38,056 nucleotides of DNA from CAWAPS01 sp963783945 (lineage in GTDB: Bacteria; Actinomycetota; Acidimicrobiia; Acidimicrobiales; Palsa-688). The notes beneath the pieces are model-generated. The model ran no database searches, had not been told where the DNA came from, and saw only the letters and a list, made by a program, of their open reading frames with translations. The stretch is taken from positions 1 through 38,056 of the forward strand of contig CAWAPS010000009.1 of the NCBI GenBank assembly GCA_963783945.1. Direction: 5' to 3'. Both the position numbers and the translations under genes were made by a program. Shown piece by piece: positions 8,738 through 16,402 of this stretch (position 1 is the first letter of the stretch; each line of letters starts with the position of its first letter).

Positions 8738-9817
8738 TCATGTTCGTCGGCCGGTGTGGGTGTACTCGACCGACTTCTTGTTCTGCCATTGGCGCAAGAC
8801 GAGGTAACGTCCTTTGAGCACGACACGATCCTGGTATCCGAGCGACATCGTGGTGCCGGGGTAACCTACGGTCGCGGGCAGGTGCTTCACCCGCTCGAAT
8901 CCCTCTCGCACACTTGCGCGGGTCAGGTAAAAGGCCTGCGACAGCGCCTCCCCCACCAGACGGCCCATGTCGTAGAAGGACAGGGCCACGGGCGCCGCAG
9001 CGATCTCTGGGCCGAGCCGGGCGTTGGCCTCGGCGACGGCGGGTGTGTCGGCGAACATGTCCAGATAAATCCATCCGTCCCACGGGGCCGTCTTGTCCGG
9101 GTGCATCCGCCCGTGGGTCAAGGAGCTGTTTCCGACTACGGGGATCCTCCAGCTCGCTGCCTCTAAAGCGAGCCCTAAGGGGAACGCGGACGGCCCACGA
9201 CCGAAGTAGACCAGCACCTCGGCATCGGGATTGCGCACCGCATCCACCACTGAGCTCGCATCCGAGATCTCCGCGGGCATTGTTGTTCGCGCCACGACTT
9301 GGATGCCCACTCGGCGGCAGCCAATGTCGAACCACTCGACGTGGCGCCGGGCATTCATCGTCTCGTCCGACACCAGCGCGGCGCGCCGGACCTGCCGGTC
9401 CACCAGATGTTGCACGATCGTCAGCGCCTCGTCTTCCAAGGAACCAAGCTGGAAATGGAACGCCCACTGACTTCGCAGCTGTTCGTGAGCTGCCCAAATA
9501 ACACATGGGATCCCGATCTCATCTGCAAGGCCCCTCGCGACATAACCGTTGTCCGTGATCCCGGGGCCAATGATCGCGAGCACCCCTGTATCGGCCAGCT
9601 CGCGAAACCCTTTTCGGAACTGGTGCTCGGTTCCACCGGGCAGCCCGTTGGGTGCCGCCGAAAGAACCTCCACGTCCTCAGCGAACGACGATGAAGCTAA
9701 GCCGGCGTGTACAGCACCCGCGAGGAGACCGTGCATGGGACCGACGTCCTCGCTATCGAACAATACGCCAATAGACGTGCCGGTCACGGCTCGAAGGTGG
9801 GGAGAGACCGACTGCAC
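8738..9817 (-). CDS. ABC-transporter substrate-binding-like protein (type 1 periplasmic-binding fold)
   Basis: A 359-residue protein with the LivJ/Peripla_BP_6 pattern. It shows strand-turn blocks SIGVLFDSEDVGPMHGLLAG near the start, GVLAIIGPGITDNGYVARGL (~80-100), a RRAALVSDETMNARR region, AEVLVYFGRG and IPVVGNSSLTHGRM. The family binds amino acids or other small organic ligands for import. No lipobox or signal peptide is visible: the protein starts directly at the fold from GTG 9817. It may therefore be a cytoplasmic binding or sensor protein, as seen in some actinobacterial catabolic clusters, or the true start lies elsewhere. The ribosome binding site is weak. No ABC permease or ATPase gene is nearby. 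It probably belonged to the catabolic cluster that follows. Confidence 0.7.
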   Translation of the reverse strand: MQSVSPHLRAVTGTSIGVLFDSEDVGPMHGLLAGAVHAGLASSSFAEDVEVLSAAPNGLPGGTEHQFRKGFRELADTGVLAIIGPGITDNGYVARGLADEIGIPCVIWAAHEQLRSQWAFHFQLGSLEDEALTIVQHLVDRQVRRAALVSDETMNARRHVEWFDIGCRRVGIQVVARTTMPAEISDASSVVDAVRNPDAEVLVYFGRGPSAFPLGLALEAASWRIPVVGNSSLTHGRMHPDKTAPWDGWIYLDMFADTPAVAEANARLGPEIAAAPVALSFYDMGRLVGEALSQAFYLTRASVREGFERVKHLPATVGYPGTTMSLGYQDRVVLKGRYLVLRQWQNKKSVEYTHTGRRT

Positions 9818-10152
9818 ACTTATGACCCTAGAGATGCCTCGGGAAGCTCTTACTGGTGACCGGAGGTAGCTTAGCGGCGGTGACGGCTTGGATGCGGGCC
9901 GCTTGTCGTTGGCTGTCGCGTTGGCTCTGTTTTAGGGCCCACCGCACAATAGTTCGCCCCGGGCAGAGTGATCGTACGGAGGCCAGTCCCAATGGGTACG
10001 CTCTATGATGTGGTCCGCCGCACGAGGCGCGCAACTATGAATCCGAAGCAGCATCGCGATATACCCGGGGGGATTCATCCTCAGGGAAGGTACGGGTATG
10101 GCGGCAGAAGACTCGCCCGAGAGGCAGTACAAGGCCTGCCAGGCTCGAGCGG
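9818..10152. other. Gene-free stretch
   Basis: About 335 bases between the GTG of the binding protein and the P450 fragment. I see no recognisable coding sequence. Part of it (from about 10020) may be an unrecognisable upstream portion of the decayed P450 gene. Confidence 0.35.
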
Positions 10153-10318
10153 GACGTCATCGACGGTGCGAAGGTGGCCACCTTTGTAGCGTCAGATGCG
10201 CTGCGAGCCTCGACCCCAAGACGTTTCGGATGGTATGGAGGTTCGATTTGATCGAGCAGTTAGTCCGCACCTGAGTTTCGGTGCTGGCGTGCACCGCTGT
10301 TTCGTTTTGAACCTAGCG
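10153..10318 (+). pseudogene. Cytochrome P450 C-terminal fragment with heme-binding loop
   Basis: Reading across frames gives DVIDGAKVATFVASDA, then SLDPKTFRMV, then RFDRAVSPHLSFGAGVHRC. This is the order of the last third of a bacterial P450: the 'G.kV....a.ANRDP..F..P..FD..R....HLsFG.G.H.C' region. FGAGVHRC at 10277-10300 supplies the heme-thiolate cysteine (TGT 10298-10300). The usual Gly two residues after it is Val here. The fragment needs at least two frameshifts and ends abruptly after VLNLA, where sequence belonging to the CocE-like gene on the other strand begins. The rest of the P450 (about 300 residues) is absent. It is a dead remnant. Confidence 0.6.
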
Positions 10319-12013
10319 TGGATCCCCCGGAGTGCTCCGATGGTTCACGTTCTGGACCTTTCCGGGTGGGCGCGAGTTCCAGCCGAGGGGTTCGGTGAGG
10401 CCATTGCTGGTGGGCGTGGTCCCGCTCGGGGCAGCCGGCAGGTAGTCGTTGGGCAGGAGGGGCAGGTTGACACTCGACGGCAAAAATCTGGAATGGTCAA
10501 TCTGGTACACGCCGCCTGGAAGCGTCGCCTGCTGAGGAGCGGTCAGCAAACAGGGGATGGCCGGCAACAGTGCGGTCAGGAGGCTGCCGCAGGCGGAGGT
10601 GGGCTCCTGGGTGCTGAGGGTGAGCCGCAAGGCGTGTCCCGCTGGCAGGGACCACACCGCAGGGTAGAGCGTGATGTCATACCGGGCGGTGCGTCCGGCC
10701 GGCACGTAGTTGTCGGCCAGGAAGGGGTGCGCGGGCTGGATCAACACGCCATTCCGGTCGAACCACGACTGTTGCGGATTAATGGCTCGCATGCTGCCCA
10801 GCAGGCTCCCTGTCGCGATCTGGGTGGCCGTACCGTCCGGGGCGACGTCCAACAACGTGCCGATCAGCTCGAGGTTCGTGTTGCTGGAGCTGGCGTAGAT
10901 GGTAGCTGAAATGGGCCCGGCCAGGGTCGCCCCTCGGGGGAACGACGGAGTCGTGTAGGACAGCGTGGTGCCCGGCTGGCTTGGCTGCCCCCAGACGATG
11001 GTGTCACTGCTCGAGCCGGCGAGCGAAGCGGTCCGGCCGCCCCGCCCGTTGGCCACCAGGGCGCCGCCCCCGCTCAGGTCGTAGGGCGTGTAGGTGGAAG
11101 CGACCGGGTTCGTGGAGGCGTTCACCCATCCCGCACCGGTCCCCGAACCGTTGGCGAAGAGGTGCATCGGTGTTTGGGTCTTGGTCATGTCGGTGTGCTC
11201 ACCCTTGAGCCACGTGTCGTACCACTCCAGCTCGATGCTCTCGTCCAGGCCCTGACCGTGGCCCCAGGGGCCGACGATGATCTGATAGCGGCCGGTAGTG
11301 GGCTGACGCGTGCTCATCGGCGCATACGACGACCGGCCGAGCCAGGTATTTTGGAAGGCCGCGTACATGGCCAGAGACCCGACGTTGTCAGGGGCGTTCC
11401 ATCCCGTCCACAGCAGGGCTGGGATGCCGTTGCGAACGACCCGTGCGGCCAGGGCGGGCGTGGTGGTCCGCTGCTGCCAGTACCGGTTGTCGTATGCGCG
11501 CGGCCCGCCGGCGAGGATCTCCTGCTCGAGCGCGAGGGTAAAAGCCGCGTTCTCCGCCTGATGCTGGGTGCCTTCGATAGGCGGCGACGGCGCGCCAAAG
11601 AGTCCGACGATGGGACCCGGGATGCCGCCCGAGAAGTAGACACCGTCGTAGGTACTCCCCGCACATGCCGGCAGGATGGCCTTGACCGGCGAGTGCGGCC
11701 CCACCGCCGCCGCGGTGAACAGCTGGTTGTCACCGAGCTGAGAGCAACCGGTCAGACCGACTACGCCATTCGAACCGTCCAACTGATGCGCCGCCCAGTT
11801 CACCAGCTCCACGCCGTCCTTCGCCTCGCGGGGACTGAACATGTCGTTGATCAGGGGGCCCCCAGCGCCTCCGAATTCAGTGTCCCCCTGACGGTCACTG
11901 AGGCGAAGATGTAACCCTGGGTCGACATAATCCCGATATTCCGCGACCGGAGCTCCGACGTGGCCATCCGATGAGATGATCATCAAACGGTCCGGCGATC
12001 TTTCATTCGTCAT
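10313..12013 (-). CDS. Chimeric protein: amidohydrolase N-terminus fused to truncated CocE/PepX-type hydrolase
   Basis: A 566-residue in-frame ORF made of two unrelated parts. Residues 1-35 (LMIISSDGHVGAPVAEYRDY) are the start of a metal-dependent amidohydrolase with its DxH metal pair (SSDGH). From about residue 50 it is an X-Pro dipeptidyl-peptidase / CocE-NonD hydrolase: nucleophile loop GCSQLG (Ser91), an acid-residue region LLWTGWNAPDN, the His loop GPWGHG, then the PepX_C jelly-roll domain (FLADNYVPAGRTARYDITLY, PAGHALRLTLS). The first ~150 residues of a normal CocE protein, including export signal and early strands of the hydrolase fold, are missing. Activity is doubtful. ATG 12013 is chosen because GGGGAG lies seven bases upstream. 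The last ~30 residues run past the normal PepX_C end into the P450 remnant. Confidence 0.75.
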   Translation of the reverse strand: MTNERSPDRLMIISSDGHVGAPVAEYRDYVDPGLHLRLSDRQGDTEFGGAGGPLINDMFSPREAKDGVELVNWAAHQLDGSNGVVGLTGCSQLGDNQLFTAAAVGPHSPVKAILPACAGSTYDGVYFSGGIPGPIVGLFGAPSPPIEGTQHQAENAAFTLALEQEILAGGPRAYDNRYWQQRTTTPALAARVVRNGIPALLWTGWNAPDNVGSLAMYAAFQNTWLGRSSYAPMSTRQPTTGRYQIIVGPWGHGQGLDESIELEWYDTWLKGEHTDMTKTQTPMHLFANGSGTGAGWVNASTNPVASTYTPYDLSGGGALVANGRGGRTASLAGSSSDTIVWGQPSQPGTTLSYTTPSFPRGATLAGPISATIYASSSNTNLELIGTLLDVAPDGTATQIATGSLLGSMRAINPQQSWFDRNGVLIQPAHPFLADNYVPAGRTARYDITLYPAVWSLPAGHALRLTLSTQEPTSACGSLLTALLPAIPCLLTAPQQATLPGGVYQIDHSRFLPSSVNLPLLPNDYLPAAPSGTTPTSNGLTEPLGWNSRPPGKVQNVNHRSTPGDPR

Positions 12014-12203
12014 AAATCGGCTCCCCTTTCGGCCGGTTCCCCTTCCCCTACCCCTACCCCACGGTAGTTCTTCGATCGGACAGGTGCCACTGTCCATGCC
12101 AGATGGACCGCCGGCGGCTCGGGAGAAGGACGCTTCCCCTGCCTTCGGCTTGGAGCACGGTCGAACGACTTGTGCCAGCCCTCAGTCGGGCGCCTTCAGC
12201 TGC

Positions 12204-12651
12204 TCAAATACGACTCCCCGGCGGGCGCCCCCGCTCGGTTATCAGTGGGTTGTGGAACTCCCTCACCTGCCAGATCCGCCGGTCGCGGAAGCGGTACACC
12301 CCGATGTGGTCGTTTTCGTATGCGCCACCGGTCGCGACGACTTCCCCGTGGCTGGTGTACTCGAGAACAAGCTTGTCAGGATCGAGGCACTCGCGCACTG
12401 CCGTAAGCTCGAGGGTCATGCGAGATACCGCGCCGGCCATTGAGAAATACGCACGCGCTGGCTCCTTGCCCTCGATCCGTCGGGATGGATCGGAGAAGCG
12501 CTCCTCGTACACCAGATCGTCAGTCCACGACTCGAGGATCTGATCTGCGCTGGCTGCAGCGACGCCCCACGAAGAGCGCTGCACTGGAGGCGGTCTGGCC
12601 CAGCAGGTCCCGCTCGACAGGAGTGGGGCCGTCGGCGCAAAACGCCCTCAT
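12204..12651 (-). CDS. SnoaL-like / nuclear transport factor 2 family protein, possibly frameshifted near its start
   Basis: The well-supported part is 12204-12584 (126 residues). It reads ILESWTDDLVYEERFSDPSR, then TLELTAVRECLDPDKLVLEY, TGGAYENDHIGVYRFRDRRI and WQVREFHNPL, a typical NTF2/SnoaL cone fold. The family includes small isomerases, hydrolases and binding proteins in catabolic and polyketide pathways. A second reading in another frame starts at ATG 12651 (MRAFCADGPTPVERDLLGQT) and would join after about 25 residues if one base were inserted or lost near 12590-12600. The shorter start at 12584 has no ribosome binding site, which favours the longer, frameshifted version. It is divergent from the TetR gene, across a region with paired near-palindromes. 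Confidence 0.7.
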
Positions 12652-12688
12652 ATCCTAGTTGTCGACCAGCACCTCCCCACTGCCATTA

Positions 12689-12744
12689 ACACGGTGTAGG
12701 TCTTTTATCACGGTGTGGCAACTCCCATCGGGTTCTGCTACAGT
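12689..12744 (+). promoter_or_regulatory. Paired near-palindromes and candidate promoter in front of the TetR gene
   Basis: ACACGGTGT (12689-12697) and TCACGGTGT (12708-12716) are near-palindromes whose centres lie 19 bases apart, about two helical turns. They sit between the divergent SnoaL-like and TetR genes, where TetR operators are normally found. A possible promoter follows: GTGGCA (12715-12720), an 18-base spacer and TACAGT (12739-12744), about 35 bases before the GTG start. The second half-site would overlap the -35 box and so could repress. Inference from layout only. Confidence 0.4.
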
Positions 12745-12779
12745 CCGGCGCATCGACTGGTCGTACTCTTTCTGAGTTC

Positions 12780-12960
12780 GTGCCGCCTTGCCGTTCTCGA
12801 GTACGTGACCGCAACCGCCGGCGGATCCTCGAAGCCGCCCGTGAGATCGTCGAAGAACAGGGACTCGAGCAGTTGTCCATGCGCCGACTGGCGAGTCACA
12901 TCGATGTCAGCGTACGCACCCTCTATAACTTGTTCGGAGACAAAAGGGGAAGGCGATCCT
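12780..12960 (+). pseudogene. TetR/AcrR DNA-binding domain, then frameshift
   Basis: From GTG 12780 the frame encodes a complete TetR-type helix-turn-helix (RDRNRRRILEAAREIVEEQG, LSMRRLASHIDVSVRTLYNL, FGDK). The protein then leaves frame at the AAAAGGGG run 12942-12949 and continues in the next frame as GKAILDCIGS, the start of TetR helix 4. That frame runs on, without a stop, into a SnoaL-like domain instead of a TetR ligand-binding domain. The DNA-binding part alone could bind operators, but it lacks the usual dimerisation and effector domain of ~120 residues. See the next entry and the finding on the fusion. Confidence 0.7.
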
Positions 12961-13453
12961 CGACTGCATCGGGTCCCACCCACGTCGCCACGACCGTCAC
13001 TACGCCGCGTTGATCGCCGCCGCCTACCATGACGACGGTTTCGACGAGCACGGCAAAGCGGTCAACCCCGGCCCGAAGTACGCCGCGAGGATCAGCCCGG
13101 AGCATGCCGCTGGCTCACAGAACCACCTCCACAACATCACGACCCATACCGTCGAGATCGACGGCGGGGTCGCCCACGCCGAGAGCTATGTCCTAGTCAC
13201 ACTGCTCAACCACGACGGAGTCACGGCGCGATTCATCAATGGCCGCTACATCGACCGGCTCAAAAAACGCGAAGGAATGTGGCGGATCGCGGTGCGCCGC
13301 TCGACCGTCGAGTTAATGATCCAGGCAGACGCGTCTGGCTTGCAGAACCCGCTGGTCGTTGACCAGGGGTACTCCAAAGGCTCCCGTGACACCCCGGACC
13401 TCTCCTATGTGCGGCTCCTGCCGATTGACACGCCCGCACCCGAGCTGTGGTAA
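12941..13453 (+). CDS. SnoaL-like (NTF2-fold) domain protein, N-terminus merged with TetR remnant
   Basis: The clear part starts about 12985 (RRHDRHYAALIAAAYHDDGF). It continues with QNHLHNITTHTVEIDGGVAH, AESYVLVTLLNHDG, FINGRYIDRLKKREGMWRIA and VRRSTVELMIQADA. This is the SnoaL_4-type fold of ~150 residues, common beside dioxygenase, P450 and amidohydrolase genes. The first helix, normally including ~20-30 more residues, is missing or replaced by TetR sequence. The only internal starts are non-standard (TTG 13010). The CMD-family gene follows 13 bases downstream with its own ribosome binding site, so the two are probably one transcript. Function unknown; lyase, isomerase or binding roles are all known in the family. 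Confidence 0.65.
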   Translation, partial: QKGKAILDCIGSHPRRHDRHYAALIAAAYHDDGFDEHGKAVNPGPKYAARISPEHAAGSQNHLHNITTHTVEIDGGVAHAESYVLVTLLNHDGVTARFINGRYIDRLKKREGMWRIAVRRSTVELMIQADASGLQNPLVVDQGYSKGSRDTPDLSYVRLLPIDTPAPELW

Positions 13454-13466
13454 CGGAGGCCCTTTC

Positions 13467-14063
13467 ATGACGCCACGCGTACCGCCTGTCCCGTTCAGAG
13501 AGTGGCCGGTCGAGTTGACCGGGGGCCTACCGTCGATCAACCGCCCGGGCACCTCTGTGCAAGAAGGAAACCAGAAAGCCAAGAACCTGCTCGGCACGCT
13601 GGCCCACCATCCGGAACTAGTGAGGGCGTGCCTCCCGCTCAATGCCCATATCCTTCGTGCCACATCGCTGACAGAGCGCCAGCGAGAACTTCTCGTGATC
13701 CGCGTTGCCGCCAGGGGTAGAGCCGCATATGTGTGGGCAGAGCACACTCCGATGGCTTACAGGGCCGGGCTCGACGCCGAAGAGATCGCGGGAGTCGCTT
13801 TCGGTCCCGACGCCCCGTGCTGGAAGCCGCTCGACGCTGCACTTCTGCGCTCCGTCGACGAACTCATCGAAGACGGCGTGATCTCCGACCAAACCTGGTC
13901 CATGCTGGCCGAAAGCCTCGACCCACGCCAACTGATCGACCTCATTTACACCGTCGGCGTCTACCAGATAACCACCTTCATGGTCCGATCCTTCGCGCTA
14001 GACCCTGAGGAAGATCCCGTGCCGAACGATCCTCCAGAGCAGCATGACGAGTTGAGGGCATGA
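13467..14063 (+). CDS. Carboxymuconolactone decarboxylase (CMD/AhpD-like) family protein
   Basis: A 198-residue protein of the CMD superfamily, with LTERQRELLVIRVAARGRAA followed by AYVWAEHTPMAYRAGLDAEE, the helix carrying the conserved 'E-x2-H' type signature. No CxxC is present, so peroxidase activity of the AhpD type is unlikely. Actinobacterial members of this type sit in catabolic islands; their exact reaction is mostly unknown. ATG 13467 is supported by GGAGG seven bases upstream; the frame is open earlier but without protein-like sequence. The stop overlaps the ATG of the LLM gene (ATGA at 14060-14063), so the two were an operon. Intact. Confidence 0.8.
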   Translation: MTPRVPPVPFREWPVELTGGLPSINRPGTSVQEGNQKAKNLLGTLAHHPELVRACLPLNAHILRATSLTERQRELLVIRVAARGRAAYVWAEHTPMAYRAGLDAEEIAGVAFGPDAPCWKPLDAALLRSVDELIEDGVISDQTWSMLAESLDPRQLIDLIYTVGVYQITTFMVRSFALDPEEDPVPNDPPEQHDELRA

Positions 14064-14400
14064 TCAAACTCGGGCTCTCCTACGGATGCTACGACCAAGA
14101 CAACCTCGCGCTGTTCGATTCGCTGCTCGTCCAGGCGCAGGTCGCCGAGGCCGCCGGCGTTGATTCGATATGGGTCCCCGACCATCTCATGCAGGCGCCA
14201 GCGGTGGCTTCGGTCGATGACCCCATGGTGGAGTGCTACACGACCTCGGCGCCCCCGCCGCAGCCACCTCCAATGTCCCCCTCGGCGCCTTCGTCGGATG
14301 CCCCGCCTACCGCAGCGCAGCCCTCCTCGGCAAGATTCTTAGCACCCTCGACGTGATTTCTCACGGGCGGGGTTACGAGGCGCGCTGTGGTCGAAGGCCT
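14060..14400 (+). pseudogene. Truncated and frameshifted LLM-class flavin-dependent oxidoreductase
   Basis: The N-terminus reads MIKLGLSYGCYDQDNLALFD, then VAEAAGVDSIWVPDHLMQAP, the first strand-helix units of a luciferase-like (F420 or FMN) TIM barrel. At a C run near 14250 the frame changes and continues as AAATSNVPLGAFVGCPAYRS and GKILSTLDVISHGRG. The homology then stops at about 14370. Only about 105 of an expected ~300 residues remain, so the gene is dead even if the frameshift is an error. The start overlaps the CMD stop. Members oxidise or reduce small organic molecules with a flavin or F420 cofactor. Confidence 0.7.
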
Positions 14401-14717
14401 CGAATGACTCAGGGGACTCCCGGACCTGGTACTGGTGACCATTCGGTCTCTATCGTCGCCCAGGCACGAGTGGTGGATTCGACCAGGGGGCGTCGCCGCC
14501 CCTGCGGCACTTGGACGGCAGTGGCCCTCGTTGAACTTGTCCAGGGTCACTTCGAATGGAAGTAAGACGGCGATCGTCCTTTTCGGCTCCCTCCTGTCTT
14601 CTCAGGTTTCACAGGCTCGGCGCTAGTTCGACAAGCGCCGATTCGTTCTGAGCGTTTCTCGCATATCCGGTATACAGGGACATATCATGCAGCCGGGGAC
14701 TACCGCCGGCGGCGCGG
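14401..14717. other. Gene-free stretch after the LLM remnant
   Basis: About 317 bases between the broken LLM gene and the stop of the SDR gene on the other strand. No protein-like frame and no clear terminator hairpin. The abrupt end of LLM homology implies that a deletion or insertion junction lies near 14370, but I do not recognise the sequence that follows. Confidence 0.35.
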
Positions 14718-15602
14718 TCAGCTTCCCCGGCTGTACATCGCTGGCTGGTCTGGGGTGGGCCACCCGGAGAGTAGGCCGAGATCACCGCAGAGCTGCTGCG
14801 CCTCGACCTCGCGGGCGTCGCTGGCGAGGCGTGCATCTGCGGCGTCGGGGTTGCGTACGATCCAGGACACGGCGGCACCGACCGCGTCGGGCGGAGGGCC
14901 GGAGGAGGTGTCGAAGTCGAAACCGAACCCAGCCATGTCCTGGGCCATGCGTTCGGTGGCAATGTACCCGGGCTGCACGTTGTAGGGGCGGATGCCGCGC
15001 TCGCCCAGCTCGAGCCACAAGATGCCTGCAACCCGGTGCAAGGCTCCCTTGCTGAAGCCGTACCCGATTCCCCATCCGCCGTCGCCGGCCGGGGCCGGCG
15101 GATCGTGCGTACCGGCGGTCGAGGAAATGTTGATGATGATCCCCGAGCCACGCCCGAGCATTCCGGGCAGAAACTCTTTGATGAGCGCGAGCGGAGCCAT
15201 GACGTTCGCCTCGAGATGATGGTCCAGCAGCTCCAAGGGGGTGTCGACAAATCGATCCATGTGCCCAGGGCCGATGTAGCGGCCATTGTTGACGAGCACG
15301 TCGATCGGGCCCCATTCGGCCAGGACGGTCTGCGCCGCGGCAATGACACTGGCCCGGTCGGTCAGGTCGGCGGGTACGGTCAAGGAGCGCACGCCTTCAG
15401 CTTCGACCAGCTGGGCGGTCGAAGACAGCGAGCCCGGCAAGGGGCTCGTATCGGACCTGGTCAGAGTCGACGAGTGCTCGCGGTGCTCACCTTCCTGGAC
15501 CGTCCGAGCGGTGATGGCAATGTCGTATCCGGCCGTGGCTAAATGGACGGCTATTGCCTTGCCGATCCCCCGGCTCGCCCCGGTGACAAATGCGGTTGGC
15601 AT
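14718..15602 (-). CDS. Short-chain dehydrogenase/reductase (SDR)
   Basis: A 294-residue classical SDR. The cofactor motif TGASRGIG is at residues 7-14, DVLVNNG at 101-107 (the usual NNAG reads NNGR), catalytic Asn at 133, Ser at 160/161 (NISSTAG) and the YxxxK pair Y181/K185 (YGFSKGALHR). It should be a soluble NAD(P)(H)-dependent oxidoreductase; the substrate is unknown. An insert-like stretch at residues 37-62 (EHREHSSTLTRSD) separates strand 2 from strand 3 and is common in actinobacterial members of catabolic clusters. ATG 15602 is preferred over an upstream start at 15638 because the Rossmann fold begins at once and AGAAGG lies six bases before it. Intact. Confidence 0.85.
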   Translation of the reverse strand: MPTAFVTGASRGIGKAIAVHLATAGYDIAITARTVQEGEHREHSSTLTRSDTSPLPGSLSSTAQLVEAEGVRSLTVPADLTDRASVIAAAQTVLAEWGPIDVLVNNGRYIGPGHMDRFVDTPLELLDHHLEANVMAPLALIKEFLPGMLGRGSGIIINISSTAGTHDPPAPAGDGGWGIGYGFSKGALHRVAGILWLELGERGIRPYNVQPGYIATERMAQDMAGFGFDFDTSSGPPPDAVGAAVSWIVRNPDAADARLASDAREVEAQQLCGDLGLLSGWPTPDQPAMYSRGS

Positions 15603-16402
15603 GCCGTACCTTCTATCACGCCCTCGAGCGGTAAGCAACGGCGCCGAGGAAGCGAGCGAAGTGAGACTGATATCCCACTCGCCAGTTCAAAACGTGGCTC
15701 ACCTACCCGCCGCCCTGGAGGGACCACTGATCGTGGTGTCCCTCCCACCCCTGTGTTTGTGGACGGTCCTCGTCGATTACGTTCTGGACGCTGTTCTGCA
15801 CACGGCCCACGGGAGTGTGATGTTTCGGTAACGGTCTGATCTGGCGGGGCGAGCCCCCGCTGCCGTCGTTGTTCTGGGTGGTTGTCCTCTTTCTGTCTGT
15901 GACGAGCAGTCAAGGCTAGGGCCAGGAGATGTGGTGGCTGGAGCTAAGGAGCAGCGGCGATCAACGGCGCATGCACAGTGTCGCCCTGATTGCCGAGGGA
16001 CGCAGATCAGAATGTCCTGCAGTTTGCGATTGTGAGGTCAGAACGCAGCGTCGTCGGCTGACGCACGGCGTGGATCAGGATGGGCCAGAATGGTATCGAC
16101 TGGTTTCGAACCATCCGCGAGCCGGGCTGCTTCCAACCGGGCACTTGCGCCGAAACGAGCGCTCGCCAATACAGCGAGTGTTCGGGGGTCTCGCATGTGT
16201 GGGCCATCTCGAAGACGACGCTGGGCGAAATTGGCTCCAGGAGGCTGGTCCTCCGCTACAAAGTCGACACCAACGACACGGGATTCGGAGGCAAGGAGGG
16301 GACCTTCACCATCTGGCGAGGAACGTCTGCACAGGTAGCACATGCCCGAACCCATTCAGACCCCCCGGTCCACCACTATCTCCCACCCAGCTATATCAGC
16401 TC
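15603..16402. other. Long stretch without a recognised gene
   Basis: About 800 bases between the SDR start and the amidohydrolase stop. Several open frames exist but none has recognisable motifs. The most protein-like is on the + strand at about 16080-16350 (MGQNGIDWFRTIREPGCF, then GVSHVWAISKTTLGEIGSRR and LVLRYKVDTNDTGFGG). Its third codon positions are GC-rich, so it may be a decayed gene fragment. A short GC hairpin (GCGGGG-CGAG-CCCCGC type) stands near 15843-15860 without a T run. Confidence 0.35.

Noticed and set aside
10196..12443. Several + strand ORFs opposite the CocE chimera
   Set aside because: Shadows of the minus-strand gene. Only the P450 loop at 10153-10318 has meaningful sequence.
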